Positions 6,489 through 16,332 are shown, counted from the stretch's first letter. The stretch: 64,000 nt of DNA from Streptomyces clavifer (GCA_014651175.1 BMWJ01000001.1:124001-188000); one strand, 5' to 3'. Notes: generated by a model from the sequence alone, not told the origin. A program made the numbers and translations.

Positions 6489-9221
6489 GTGGACGACTAT
6501 GCGGGTCGGGTCCTTGCCGACCGCTACCGCCTTCCGCTGCCCCCGTCCGATGCCTACGAACTGGTCGAGACCCGGGCGTTCGACACCTACAGCGGCCAGG
6601 AAGTCCTGATACGGCAGGTGCCGTTGCCGGAGGTCGTGGACGCGGAAGTGGTCGACGCCGACGGGCTCCCCGCGGCGGCCAGGCGTGCCACAGGGCGTAC
6701 GGTGCGGCGGTCCACGGACCCCGCGGTCCGCCGGGCCATCGAGGCCGCGCAGGCGGCCGCGCAGGTGCCCGACCATCCGCGTCTGGACCAGGTCTTCGAC
6801 GTGTTCGCCGAGGCCGGCTCGCTCTGGATAGTGAGTGAACTGGTCGCGGCCCGGCCGCTCGCCGCGCTCCTCGCGGAGCGCCCGCTCAACCCGTACCGGG
6901 CCGCCGAGATCGGCTCCGACGTGCTCACCGCCCTGCGGGTGCTGCACGCGCACGGCTGGACCCACCGCAACATCACCGTCCGCACGGTGCTCGTCTGCGA
7001 CGACGGCCGGGTCGTCCTGACCGGTCTGGCGGCGGGTGCGGCCGAGGAGGCGCTGTGCGGATACGTCCCCGTGCCGCAGTCCGACGACGAGGACGACTAC
7101 GGGCCGCCGGCGGTGGCATCGGGTCCCACCGGTCCGTACGTACCGCCCCCGCCCTCCGAGGTGGAGGCGCCCGCGACACCCTCCGCCGGAGTGCCCGCCT
7201 CGCGTCACCCCATGGAGATCGAGGCCGCGCCGCCCGCGGCCGGCGACGGCGCGGACCGGGAGGGCCAGGAGCTGGTCCCGAGGCCGGCGCATCCCGCCGT
7301 CCCGGTGGCGGAGCCCGGGGCGGGGAGCCCCGCACAGCTGCGCGCCGCCCGCGCCGGAGCCATCGCCGCCTATCGCGCGGGCGCCCGCGCCGCGGCCCGG
7401 GTCACCGAGGACCCGCAGGCCCCTGGCGCCGAGGACCCGCACGCCCGGGTCACCGAGGAGCAGCGGCGCGACGGCAACGACAGCGGTGTCGGCCCCGCCG
7501 GCCCCGCCGCCGGACTGCCGCAGCTGCCCGCCGCCTGGGGCCGCGCGGCCGACGCGCCGTACGACCCCTATGACGACGAGGACGACGACGAGGAGGACGA
7601 CGGACCCGGTGCCGGGCCCGGCACCGGCCCCGGCGGGCACGACGGCCCCCGGCCCCCCGGCCGCCGCGTCCATCTCGCCGGAACCTGGGGCGACGGCGCC
7701 GGCTCCGGCCGCCCCGTGCCCGCGGGAGGCTCGGGCGGCTCCGGTGAGGACGCGCTGCGCGCCGACTCCCGCCGGCTCGGCAGCGGCCCGGTGGAACGGC
7801 AGGACCGCCTGCCCCGGCCGGTGCCCGCATCCACCCCCGCCGGCGGCTGGGACGAGGTCGTCGCCGGCGGAGCCGGTACCCCCGCCTACCGCGGCCCCGC
7901 CACCCCGCTCGCCGCCGAACGCGCCCGGCAGGCCCGTATCGCCGTCGTCGGCGCCGTCACCGAGCGGTGGGCGCCCGAGCAGGCGGGCCCCGTCCACGAC
8001 AACTGGCAGCTCGCCCCGCCCATCGGCCCCTCCACCGACCTGTGGGCGCTCGGTGCGCTCCTCTACCGCGCCGTGCAGGGCCACGCCCCCTACCCGGAGG
8101 AGAACGCCGCCGAGCTCGTCCAGATGGTCTGCGGCGAGCCGCCCGCCTTCGCGGAGGAGTGCGGCCCGCTGCGCCCCGTCGTCGAGTCGCTGCTGCGCCA
8201 GGACCCGACGGAGCGACCGGACTTCGAGGAACTGCGCGGCTGGCTGCGCTCCCTCGTACGCTCGGCCCCCGAGCCCGAGGCGGGCACGGACGTCGTACCG
8301 CTGCCGCCCACCGACGCCACCCGGCTGCCCGTCGTGCGCCGCCGGGGCGAGCTGGTGCGCAGGCGCCGGGGCCGCGGCGCGACGCACGGCAGGCACCGCC
8401 AGCAGAAGCCCCAGCGGTACGAGAAGCAGCCGAGGTACGACAAGCCGCCGCGCGCGCCCCGTGAGCCCAAGGGCCCCAGGGTGCTGCGCCAGCCGCCGCC
8501 CGGCAGGCAGCCCGGCGGCCGGGCGCCGCGACGGCTCGGACGTCTCCTGCTCGTGCTGATACTCCTCGCCATGGCCGCCGCCGTGGCCTACGCGTTCATG
8601 TTCATGCCCAAGGCCGGATCCGAATCGGGCACGGACACGGGGGCCCGGGAGCAGCCCTCCGGTTCCGCCGCCCCGGCGGAGCCGGATCCCGGGCCGAGCC
8701 CGTCCGCCGAGGAGCCGGACAAGGCCGGTTCCCAGGCGCCCCAGACCAGCCGCTCCGCCGTGGCGCTCGCCTCGGGCTACGTCCTGCGCAAGGACGCCGA
8801 GGGGTTCGAGGTCGCCGTGCCGAAGGACTTCCAGCGGAGCCCCGCCACCACCGACCGTCAGATCCGCTACGGCAGCGACGGGTTCACGGTGCTGATCGTG
8901 CCCGGCCGCGACACCGTCAAGGCCAACGGCGACGACCCGCTGGACTACCAGCGGAGCCGCGAACCCGAGCTGAAGCCCTTCCGGGAGTCCAGCTGGGCCA
9001 CGTCGACGGGCCTGCGCCGGGTCGACGTCGGCCGGCAGGCGATGGCGGAGGGGCAGTTCACCTGGCAGGAGAGCGGCGGGCGCGAGGTGTACGTCCGCAA
9101 CCTGGCGATGATCGTGGACGGCAGGTACCACATCCTCCAGGTCATCGGCCCGGAGGACGAGCGGGACAAGGTCTCCGACATCTACGAGCAGGCCATCTCC
9201 GCCTACCGTGTGGGGTCCTGA
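6489..9221 (+). CDS. Membrane pseudokinase with a large insert in the kinase fold, second of three
   Basis: The 910-residue protein has the same plan as its two neighbours but lacks all catalytic residues. There is no glycine-rich loop, the VAxK lysine is Arg42 (VLIRQ), HRD is HRN (159-161), and DFG is GLA (179-181). Between subdomain VII and DLWALGALLY (about 514) lies an insert of roughly 330 residues, rich in Pro, Gly, Arg and acidic runs. A basic stretch precedes one membrane helix (LLLVLILLAMAAAVAYAFMF, about 685-705). A C-terminal extracellular domain starts YVLRKDAEGFEVAVPKDF. GTG at 6489 has GGGGAGG upstream. It is probably a scaffold or allosteric partner of the flanking kinases. Confidence 0.9.
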   Translation: MDDYAGRVLADRYRLPLPPSDAYELVETRAFDTYSGQEVLIRQVPLPEVVDAEVVDADGLPAAARRATGRTVRRSTDPAVRRAIEAAQAAAQVPDHPRLDQVFDVFAEAGSLWIVSELVAARPLAALLAERPLNPYRAAEIGSDVLTALRVLHAHGWTHRNITVRTVLVCDDGRVVLTGLAAGAAEEALCGYVPVPQSDDEDDYGPPAVASGPTGPYVPPPPSEVEAPATPSAGVPASRHPMEIEAAPPAAGDGADREGQELVPRPAHPAVPVAEPGAGSPAQLRAARAGAIAAYRAGARAAARVTEDPQAPGAEDPHARVTEEQRRDGNDSGVGPAGPAAGLPQLPAAWGRAADAPYDPYDDEDDDEEDDGPGAGPGTGPGGHDGPRPPGRRVHLAGTWGDGAGSGRPVPAGGSGGSGEDALRADSRRLGSGPVERQDRLPRPVPASTPAGGWDEVVAGGAGTPAYRGPATPLAAERARQARIAVVGAVTERWAPEQAGPVHDNWQLAPPIGPSTDLWALGALLYRAVQGHAPYPEENAAELVQMVCGEPPAFAEECGPLRPVVESLLRQDPTERPDFEELRGWLRSLVRSAPEPEAGTDVVPLPPTDATRLPVVRRRGELVRRRRGRGATHGRHRQQKPQRYEKQPRYDKPPRAPREPKGPRVLRQPPPGRQPGGRAPRRLGRLLLVLILLAMAAAVAYAFMFMPKAGSESGTDTGAREQPSGSAAPAEPDPGPSPSAEEPDKAGSQAPQTSRSAVALASGYVLRKDAEGFEVAVPKDFQRSPATTDRQIRYGSDGFTVLIVPGRDTVKANGDDPLDYQRSREPELKPFRESSWATSTGLRRVDVGRQAMAEGQFTWQESGGREVYVRNLAMIVDGRYHILQVIGPEDERDKVSDIYEQAISAYRVGS

Positions 9222-9340
9222 CCGCCCGACAGCACACGCGGCGCCGAGCATCACAGTGCGGTCTCGTGGGCGAGGGGCGGTTACGCGGCACCGCTTCCCG
9301 TCCGTAACCTGTCATTCGAAGGAATAGGGCGGGGGCACAC

Positions 9341-10990
9341 GTGGAACATGCGCAGGGGACGGACGCGGGAATCGTACTGGCGAGGCGGTACCGGCTCGGT
9401 GAGGTCCTGGGCCGCGGCGGCATGGGCAAGGTGTGGCGGGCCCACGACGAGGTGCTCCACCGGACGGTGGCCGTCAAGGAGTTGACGGCCGGTTTGTACG
9501 CCGCCGAAGCGGACCGGGTCGTGCTGCACGCCCGTACGCAGAAGGAGGCGCGTGCCGCCGCCCGGATCACCCACCCCGGGGTCGTCACGGTCCACGACGT
9601 CATCGAGTACGACCAACGCCCCTGGATCGTCATGCAGTACGTCGACGGCCCCTCGCTCGCCGACGCCGCGAAGGAGACCGGTGAGTTCGAGCCGCGCGAG
9701 GCGGCCAGGATCGGGCTCCACGTGCTGAGCGCCCTGCGGGCCGCGCACGGCGCCGGGGTGCTGCACCGGGACGTCAAGCCGGGCAACGTACTGCTCGCGC
9801 GCGACGGGCAGGTGCTGCTGACCGACTTCGGGATCGCCGCGATCGAGGGCGACTCCACCATCACCAGGACGGGCGAACTCGTCGGCTCCATCGACTACCT
9901 GGCGCCCGAACGCGTGCGCGGCGGTGATCCGGGCCCCGCGTCCGACCTCTGGTCGCTGGGGGCCACGCTCTACACGGCCGTCGAGGGGCGCTCGCCCTTC
10001 CGCCGCACCTCCCCGATCTCCACCATGCAGGCCGTCGTCGCGGAGGAACCCCCGCCGCCACTGCGGGGCGGTGCGCTGGCACCCGTGATCACGGCACTGC
10101 TGCGCAAGGACCCCGCCGACCGGCCGACGGCCGAGGAGACGGAGCGCATGCTGCTGGACGCGATGGAGGGCCGCAAGCCCCGCGCGGCGCAGGCGCACGT
10201 GCCGACGCAGCGGATCTCGGAGGAGGACCTCCTGGCCTCCTCGGTGCCCGACGGGTCGACGGCCCACCTCGCGCGGCCGGTGCCCGAGCCGGCCGCGCCC
10301 CCGTACACCCCGGCGTCCGCCGCCCGGCGCGGCGGGGGACGGTGGCGCACCGTCCTGCTGGTCGTCGCCGTGGCCGCGCTGCTCGGCGGGGCGGCCGGGC
10401 TGGCCGCGATGAAGTTCGCGGGCGACGGAGGGAGCGGCGGCACGGGGGAGCGGAGCACCGCCGGCCCGTCCGCGACGGCCGGGGGCGGCGGTGAGGGGGA
10501 CGCGGACCCGAAGCCCGCGGCGAAGGAGATACCCGACGGCTGGCAGCGGGTGGTGGACCCCGAGGGCTTCAGCCTCGCGGTCCCCGAGGGATGGACGCGG
10601 CAGACGGACGGCGGCCAGATCGACTACACCCCGGACGGCGGGGCGCACCGCATCCGGATCAGCCTCGACCCGGAGCCCGACTTCGACAACTCGTACACGC
10701 ACATGCTGAGCATCGAGAAGGACCTCGCCGAGCGCCTTCCCGGGTACGAGCGGCTGACCCTGCGGTCGAACACCTTCCGAGACCGGCCGGGCTCCCTGTG
10801 GGAGTTCACCTGGGTGGAGTCCAAGGACCATCCGGGCGCACGTCACGGGATCGACCAGATGTACTTCGGCGAGACGGGCGGTCCGGAGTACGCGCTCTAC
10901 ATGACGGGGCCCGAGGAGGACGCGGTCGAGAACCGGCAGCGCTTCGAGACGATGCTGCGCAGCTGGCAGCCGCCGGAGCAGGACGGCTGA
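9341..10990 (+). CDS. Membrane Ser/Thr protein kinase (active type), third of three
   Basis: The 549-residue Hanks kinase has GEVLGRGGMGKVW, Lys46 in VAVKEL, Asp144 in HRDVKPGN and Asp162 in DFGIA. A short linker leads to a membrane helix (TVLLVVAVAALLGGAAGLAA, about 346-365). An extracellular domain of about 160 residues beginning GWQRVVDPEGFSLAVPEGW resembles those of the two upstream proteins. The start is GTG at 9341 with GGGGG 5 nt upstream. Its kinase domain is closest to that of the first gene, which suggests local duplication. It probably phosphorylates cell-wall or division proteins, by family analogy only. Confidence 0.93.
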   Translation: MEHAQGTDAGIVLARRYRLGEVLGRGGMGKVWRAHDEVLHRTVAVKELTAGLYAAEADRVVLHARTQKEARAAARITHPGVVTVHDVIEYDQRPWIVMQYVDGPSLADAAKETGEFEPREAARIGLHVLSALRAAHGAGVLHRDVKPGNVLLARDGQVLLTDFGIAAIEGDSTITRTGELVGSIDYLAPERVRGGDPGPASDLWSLGATLYTAVEGRSPFRRTSPISTMQAVVAEEPPPPLRGGALAPVITALLRKDPADRPTAEETERMLLDAMEGRKPRAAQAHVPTQRISEEDLLASSVPDGSTAHLARPVPEPAAPPYTPASAARRGGGRWRTVLLVVAVAALLGGAAGLAAMKFAGDGGSGGTGERSTAGPSATAGGGGEGDADPKPAAKEIPDGWQRVVDPEGFSLAVPEGWTRQTDGGQIDYTPDGGAHRIRISLDPEPDFDNSYTHMLSIEKDLAERLPGYERLTLRSNTFRDRPGSLWEFTWVESKDHPGARHGIDQMYFGETGGPEYALYMTGPEEDAVENRQRFETMLRSWQPPEQDG

Positions 10991-11270
10991 CGACGCCCGG
11001 CCCCGGGTCCGTCACCGGTACGGCGGGGCGCGGAGGCGGGCCCGCGGCCCATCCGGCCCCACGCGGCGGCGAAATGACGCGTCCCCGGGGCAGGGGATGC
11101 CGAAGCCCCCACGATTCCCCGCGCAGTCGGAAGATAGCCCCTGATCAGCAGTTATTCCGCCAGTGATCACTGGCTTGGTCTCCGGGCGGGGTCGGGGACA
11201 GTTGTAGGGTCTGTGAAAAGCTGTTACCGACGGGTACCCAAAGTGTTGCGGTGGACATACTCTCGCCCTC

Positions 11271-12902
11271 ATGACGGACTCGCAGGCCTCCACGACCACA
11301 GCCCCCGGCACGAGTGCCGGCACCAACCCGGTGGCTGCCGCCCCCATGGGGGTGCGCACCGCAGCCGATGTGGTCACTCCCGAGGTGATCGCCCAGCTGA
11401 CCCGTGGTGTCGTCGGGTCCGGCCGCACGGCCAACCACATGCCCTTCACCGGGGACAAGCTGGCCGACCTGCCCGAGTCCACCCCCGAGGACGTGGCGAC
11501 CGCCTTCGAGCGCGCCCGCGCCGCCCAGCCCGCCTGGGCGGCGACCTCGATCCGTGCCAGGGCGGCGGTGCTGCTGCGCTTCCACGACCTGGTCCTGCAG
11601 CGGCAGTCGGAGGTCCTCGACCTCATCCAGCTGGAGACGGGCAAGGCCCGGCTGCACGCCCACGAGGAGGTGCTGGCCGTCGCCGTCTCTGCCCGCCACT
11701 ACGGGCGCAGGGCCGCCGCCTACCTGAAGCCGAAGCGGCACACCGGAGTCGTCCCGGCCCTCACGAAGGTCACCGAGCTGCGCCAGCCGCGCGGGGTGAT
11801 CGGCCAGATCGCCCCCTGGAACTACCCGCTCGAACTCTCCGTCGGCGACGCGCTGCCCGCCTTCGTCGCCGGCAACGCCGTCGTGATGAAGCCCGACACG
11901 GAGACCGCGCTGACCGCCCTGTGGGCCCGTGACCTGCTGGTGGAGGCCGGACTGCCCGCCGAGGTGTTCCAGGTCGTCATCGGGGAGGGCCCCGTCGTCG
12001 GCCCCGAGGTCGTCGAACGCGCCGACTACGTCTCCTTCACCGGATCGACCGCCACCGGCCGTGACGTGGCCCGGCGTGCCGCGGCCCGGCTCGTCGGCGT
12101 CTCGCTGGAGCTCGGGGGCAAGAACCCCATGATCGTCCTCGCCGACGCCGACCTGGAGAAGGCCGCCGCGGGTGCCGTCCGGGCCTGCTTCTCGTCCGCC
12201 GGACAGCTCTGCATCTCGATCGAGCGCCTGTACGTCCACGCGTCCGTCGCGGACGCGTTCGTGGAGCTCTTCGCCGCCCGTACGAAGGCCATGCGCCTCG
12301 GCAACTCCCTGGCGTACGGCGCCGACATGGGCTCCCTCGTCGGCGAGCGCCAGCTGGAGACCGTCACCCGGCACGTCGCCGAGGCCGTGGAGAAGGGTGC
12401 CACGCTCGTCGCGGGCGGCGTCGCCCGCCCGGACGTCGGCCCGTTGTTCTACGAGCCGACCATCCTCGACAACGTCCAGGAGCCCATGGCCGTCTGCACC
12501 CAGGAGACCTTCGGGCCCGTCGTCTCGGTCTACCGCTTCACCGACGAGGACCAGGCGGTCTCCCTCGCCAACGCCACCCCGTACGGCCTGAACGCCAGTG
12601 TCTGGACCAAGGACGGACGGCGCGGCCACCGGATCGCCGCCCGGCTGCGGGCCGGCACCGTCAACATCAACGAGGGCTACGCGCCCGCCTACGGCAGCGT
12701 CCAGTCCCCGATGGGCGGCATGAAGGACTCCGGTCTGGGCCGGCGGCACGGCTCCGAGGGCATCCTCAAGTACACCGAGGCCCAGACCGTCGCCCAGCAG
12801 CGGCTGATCCCGCTCGGTCCGGCGTTCGGGATGGACGACGAGAAGTACGCAGCGGTGATGAGTCTCGGCCTCAAGGCGATGAAGGCCGTCGGGCTGCGCT
12901 GA
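11271..12902 (+). CDS. NAD(P)-dependent aldehyde dehydrogenase, succinate-semialdehyde dehydrogenase type
   Basis: The 543-residue aldehyde dehydrogenase has PWNYPLELSVGDALPAFVAG (cofactor site), FTGSTATGR, the general base Glu280 in LELGGKNPM, and nucleophile Cys314 in AGQLCISIERL. The family oxidises aldehydes to acids; the closest named group is succinate-semialdehyde dehydrogenase, but the substrate is unproven. ATG at 11271 has no clear ribosome-binding site, and TACTCT sits just upstream (about 11258-11263), so the transcript may be leaderless. The GMC oxidoreductase starts 71 bp downstream on the same strand; a shared transcript in alcohol/aldehyde oxidation is plausible. Confidence 0.88.
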   Translation: MTDSQASTTTAPGTSAGTNPVAAAPMGVRTAADVVTPEVIAQLTRGVVGSGRTANHMPFTGDKLADLPESTPEDVATAFERARAAQPAWAATSIRARAAVLLRFHDLVLQRQSEVLDLIQLETGKARLHAHEEVLAVAVSARHYGRRAAAYLKPKRHTGVVPALTKVTELRQPRGVIGQIAPWNYPLELSVGDALPAFVAGNAVVMKPDTETALTALWARDLLVEAGLPAEVFQVVIGEGPVVGPEVVERADYVSFTGSTATGRDVARRAAARLVGVSLELGGKNPMIVLADADLEKAAAGAVRACFSSAGQLCISIERLYVHASVADAFVELFAARTKAMRLGNSLAYGADMGSLVGERQLETVTRHVAEAVEKGATLVAGGVARPDVGPLFYEPTILDNVQEPMAVCTQETFGPVVSVYRFTDEDQAVSLANATPYGLNASVWTKDGRRGHRIAARLRAGTVNINEGYAPAYGSVQSPMGGMKDSGLGRRHGSEGILKYTEAQTVAQQRLIPLGPAFGMDDEKYAAVMSLGLKAMKAVGLR

Positions 12903-12973
12903 GCCCTCCGGCCCGCCCGCCGCCCGGCACCCCCTTTCCTGCCTTTCCTTCCCTTTCCGCACCGAGGAGAGCC

Positions 12974-14947
12974 ATGTCCCAGGACAGTGCTGCCCAGACG
13001 CAGGACCCGCCCGCCGAGGGCCCCGACGGCGACGCCGCGTACGACTACGACGTCCTCGTCGTCGGATCGGGTTTCGGCGGCGCGGTCTCGGCCCTGAGAC
13101 TGAGCGAGAAGGGCTACCGGGTCGGTGTCCTGGAGGCGGGCCGCCGGTTCACGGCCGCGACCCTCCCCAAGAACTCCTGGGACATCAAGAACTACCTGTG
13201 GGCCCCGGCCCTCGGCCTGTTCGGCATCCAGCGCGTCCACCTGCTCGGGAAGGTGATGGTGCTGGCCGGTGCGGGCGTCGGCGGGGGGTCCCTCAACTAC
13301 GCCAACACGCTGTACGTGCCGCCCGCGCCCTTCTTCGAGGACCGGCAGTGGGCCGGCATCACGGACTGGCGGGACGAGCTCGCGCCCTACTACGACCAGG
13401 CGAAGCGGATGCTCGGGGTCCGGCTGAACCCGACCATGACCCCGGCGGACGTCCACCTCAAGGCGACCGCCGAGGCCATGGGTGTCGGCGACACCTTCCA
13501 CTTCGCCCCGGTCGGCGTCTTCTTCGGGGACGGCCGGGACGCCGACGGCACGTCCCGGGCGAAGCCCGGCGCCTCGGTCGCCGACCCGTACTTCGGCGGC
13601 GCGGGCCCCGCACGCAAAGCCTGTTCCGAGTGCGGCGAATGCATGACGGGCTGCCGCCACGGGGCGAAGAACACCCTCAACGAGAACTACCTGTACCTCG
13701 CGGAGAAGGCCGGTGCCGTCATCCACCCGATGACCTCCGTCGTCGCGGTCACGGAGGACCCGGACGGCGGCTACCGCGTGTCGACCGTCCCCACGAACCG
13801 TCGCAGGAAGGCGAAGCCGGCCGTGCTGCGGGCGCGGAAGGTGGTCGTGGCGGCGGGTACGTACGGGACCCAGACCCTGCTGCACGCCATGAAGGACGAG
13901 GGGCTGCTGCCGCGGATCTCGGCGAAGCTCGGTGAGCTGACCCGGACGAACTCCGAGGGCCTGGTGGGCGCGCAGACCAGTGACCGCCGCTACCGCAAGA
14001 AGCACGGCACCGCCAAGGCCGACTTCACCCGGGGCGTCGCCATCACCTCGTCGATCCACCCCGACGAGAACACCCACATCGAACCGGTGCGCTACGGCAG
14101 GGGATCCAACGCGATGGGCGCGCTGACCATCCTCCAGGTGCCCTACAGCAGGCACCGGGTGCTGAGCTGGTTCGGCAACGTGGCCCGGCACCCGTGGCTC
14201 ACCGCGCGTTCGCTCTCCAACCGCCGGTGGTCGGAGCGGACCATCATCGGCCTCGTCATGCAGTCCGTGGACAACTCGCTGATCGCCTACCGCAAGCCGG
14301 GCGGCATCGGCAAGGGCCTGCTCACCGCGCGGCAGGGGCACGGGGCGCCCAACCCGACGCAGATCGCGGAGGCGACGCAGGGCGCGACGCTCCTCGCCCA
14401 GGAGATCAACGGCTTCGCCGGGTCGAACGTCGGGGAACTGATGGGCACCCCGCTCACCGCGCACTTCCTCGGCGGTTGCCCGATCGGGGCGAGCGCCGAG
14501 GAGGGGGTCATCGACCCGTACCACCGGGTGTACGGGCACCCGGGCATCTTCGTCGTCGACGGTTCGGCGGTCTCCGCCAACCTGGGCGTCAACCCGTCGC
14601 TGACCATCACCGCGCAGGCCGAGCGCGCGATGTCCCTCTGGCCCAACAAGGGCGAGCCCGACCCGCGTCCGGCCCAGGGCCTGGCGTACGAGCGGCTGGC
14701 CGCGGTGGCGCCGAAGGCGCCCGCTGTGCCCGAGCAGGCCTTCGGCGCTCTGAAACTGCCGTTCCTGGCGGTGCCCGCGGTGCCGCCGAGGTCACCCGCC
14801 CCAGGGGCCGATGCTCCAGGGGCCGGTGGTCCGGGGACGATCACGGCCGGGACCACCGCTTCGGAGGCCACGGCGACGAGGGCCGGTGCTCCCGGGCCCA
14901 CCGCGGCCGGGACCACCACCCCGGAGTCCACCGCGACCGGGGCCTGA
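12974..14947 (+). CDS. GMC-type FAD oxidoreductase, cholesterol-oxidase-like
   Basis: The 657-residue flavoprotein has an N-terminal FAD motif (YDVLVVGSGFGGAVSALRLSE) and the GMC signatures LAGAGVGGGSLNYANTLY and, near the C-terminus, VVDGSAVSANLGVNPSLTITA. A Cys cluster C217-x2-C220-x2-C223-x3-C227 (ACSECGECMTGCRHG) is typical of the ChoD-like subgroup and could bind metal or an Fe-S cluster. The last 60 residues are Ala/Thr/Gly/Pro low complexity with no known role. GAGGAGA precedes the ATG. Substrates are probably a sterol or alcohol; the adjacent aldehyde dehydrogenase would fit as the next oxidation step. Confidence 0.88.
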   Translation: MSQDSAAQTQDPPAEGPDGDAAYDYDVLVVGSGFGGAVSALRLSEKGYRVGVLEAGRRFTAATLPKNSWDIKNYLWAPALGLFGIQRVHLLGKVMVLAGAGVGGGSLNYANTLYVPPAPFFEDRQWAGITDWRDELAPYYDQAKRMLGVRLNPTMTPADVHLKATAEAMGVGDTFHFAPVGVFFGDGRDADGTSRAKPGASVADPYFGGAGPARKACSECGECMTGCRHGAKNTLNENYLYLAEKAGAVIHPMTSVVAVTEDPDGGYRVSTVPTNRRRKAKPAVLRARKVVVAAGTYGTQTLLHAMKDEGLLPRISAKLGELTRTNSEGLVGAQTSDRRYRKKHGTAKADFTRGVAITSSIHPDENTHIEPVRYGRGSNAMGALTILQVPYSRHRVLSWFGNVARHPWLTARSLSNRRWSERTIIGLVMQSVDNSLIAYRKPGGIGKGLLTARQGHGAPNPTQIAEATQGATLLAQEINGFAGSNVGELMGTPLTAHFLGGCPIGASAEEGVIDPYHRVYGHPGIFVVDGSAVSANLGVNPSLTITAQAERAMSLWPNKGEPDPRPAQGLAYERLAAVAPKAPAVPEQAFGALKLPFLAVPAVPPRSPAPGADAPGAGGPGTITAGTTASEATATRAGAPGPTAAGTTTPESTATGA

Positions 14948-14961
14948 GCGAGGAGACACCA

Positions 14962-14993
14962 AGGGGCTGCACCCCCCTCCGAGTGCAGCCCCT
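14962..14993 (+). terminator. Terminator hairpin after the GMC oxidoreductase gene
   Basis: AGGGGCTGCAC and GTGCAGCCCCT form a perfect 11-bp stem with a 10-nt C-rich loop, 14 nt after the stop codon. The gene on the other side converges, so it may work both ways. Confidence 0.8.
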
Positions 14994-15016
14994 CAGGCTT
15001 TCAGCGGTGCGGCGCC

Positions 15017-16039
15017 CTACGCGGCGGCGTCACCGTTGTTGCGGCGCCGCACGACGAACATCGCGCCCGCGCCGAGCACCACGGCCGCGCCGCCCGCGAG
15101 GGCGAACATCGGCGTCGTGGAGGACGAACCGGTCTCGGCGAGCGTGCCGCTCAGCTGGGTGGTGTGGGCAGGCTTCTCGGCCGGAGCCGGAATCTTGCCA
15201 CCCTCCTGCGGCTTCTTGCCGTCGTCGTCACCGGCGTCGACGATCTGGAACTTGTACGCGACGTCGCTGAAGCACGGCAGGGTCTCGAAGTCCTCGCCGA
15301 AGACGAGTCCGCCGCCGAGGCTGAAGCCGGCGCCCAGGGGCGCACTCGCCTGCACCTTGATGCGCAGGGCGATGTCGACCTCGTACCCGGGCTTGATCGC
15401 GTCGGACTCGCCGACGTAACCGGACGAGGTGCCCAGCTCGTCCAGGTCCTCCCAGGTGCCCTCTTCCTCGTTGAGGGCCTGGAGCCGGACCTGCTTGGAG
15501 CTGAAGAGCTCCTCGCCGGCCTTGTCCGCCGAGGCACCCGCGAAGAAGACCACGTTCTTCACGGTCTTCTTCGAGTTGTTGTAGATGTTGAACGTGAACG
15601 TGTCCCAGCCACTGCCCCGGACGATCTTCCCGGAGAGGCCGTTGACGGACAGGTTCAGCGGGCTCGGCTCGCACTCACCGAGCTCCTCGTCCCCCTCCTC
15701 CTCTTCCTCTTCCTCCTCCTCGGACTCGGAGGCGCTCGGCGTCGGGGACACCGACGCGGTCTCCGACCCGGTGGGGGTGGGGGACGTGGTCTCGGGGGTC
15801 TCCTCGGCCGGCTCGGTGGTTTCGGGGGCCTCGGGGGAGTCCGTCGCGGACGGCGAAGCGGACCCGGTCTCCTCCGCGGGCGCCGTCTCGCCGGGCGTCT
15901 CGCCCGGGGTGGCGGTGGCGGAGGTGGTGTCGGTCGGCGTCGGGGTGCCCGACGCGAACGCGGCCGGCGCCGACAGCAGGACGACGGGGGCTATGACGGC
16001 GGTCGCGGCAGCGACTGCCATGGTGCGGCGGAGCTTCAA
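15017..16039 (-). CDS. LAxTG cell-wall-anchored protein, acidic stalk
   Basis: The 340-residue protein has a signal peptide (AVAAATAVIAPVVLLSAPAAFA, about 8-29), a Thr/Pro/Ser/Glu-rich stalk with a poly-Glu run (about 35-140), and a folded domain of roughly 140 residues with two cysteines. The C-terminal sorting signal is LAETG at 300-304, then a hydrophobic helix and RRRNN tail. LAxTG is the class E sortase signal of Streptomyces. The start is TTG at 16039, since GAGG lies 6 nt upstream; the ATG six codons later has no such site. It diverges from another LAxTG protein. The role of the folded domain is not recognised. Confidence 0.85.
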   Translation of the reverse strand: MKLRRTMAVAAATAVIAPVVLLSAPAAFASGTPTPTDTTSATATPGETPGETAPAEETGSASPSATDSPEAPETTEPAEETPETTSPTPTGSETASVSPTPSASESEEEEEEEEEGDEELGECEPSPLNLSVNGLSGKIVRGSGWDTFTFNIYNNSKKTVKNVVFFAGASADKAGEELFSSKQVRLQALNEEEGTWEDLDELGTSSGYVGESDAIKPGYEVDIALRIKVQASAPLGAGFSLGGGLVFGEDFETLPCFSDVAYKFQIVDAGDDDGKKPQEGGKIPAPAEKPAHTTQLSGTLAETGSSSTTPMFALAGGAAVVLGAGAMFVVRRRNNGDAAA

Positions 16040-16332
16040 ATGGTGCCTCAGCGGGTCCGTGGTACCGCTTGGGTCAGCGGTACGGCGAGAAGGAGTGAAC
16101 GGGCCTGCCGTTGTGGGGCACGGAACGAGCCGGTGTGTTCGACATGCATGACCTGCGGACCGGAGAAACGGTTGTCCTGGATCTCACAGGAACTTTATGT
16201 GGCGCTCGCCACACTCGGGCCTGTGCTCCGCTCCGTGATCATGGCCCGTGCGACTCTTCGTACTGCTGCGCGGTCGGACTTCTCGTGCGTCACAGCAGTA
16301 ACACAGCTTCTGCCGATCCCCAGAGGTGCGCG
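16040..16332. promoter_or_regulatory. Divergent promoter region between two LAxTG genes
   Basis: This 293-bp gap must carry promoters for both sortase-substrate genes. I see no strong dyad or repeat and cannot fix -35/-10 boxes. An ORF running through it in the frame of the plus-strand gene (from 16111) lacks a ribosome-binding site and is not believed. Confidence 0.4.

Noticed and set aside
6408-9254. 948-codon open frame antisense to the pseudokinase gene
   Set aside because: It is a GC-bias shadow: composition is Arg/Gly/Val/His filler, with no domain, while the plus strand encodes a recognisable kinase-like protein.
14962-14993. 6C RNA, because the hairpin loop has six Cs
   Set aside because: The 6C class needs two such hairpins; only one is present and its position suits a terminator.
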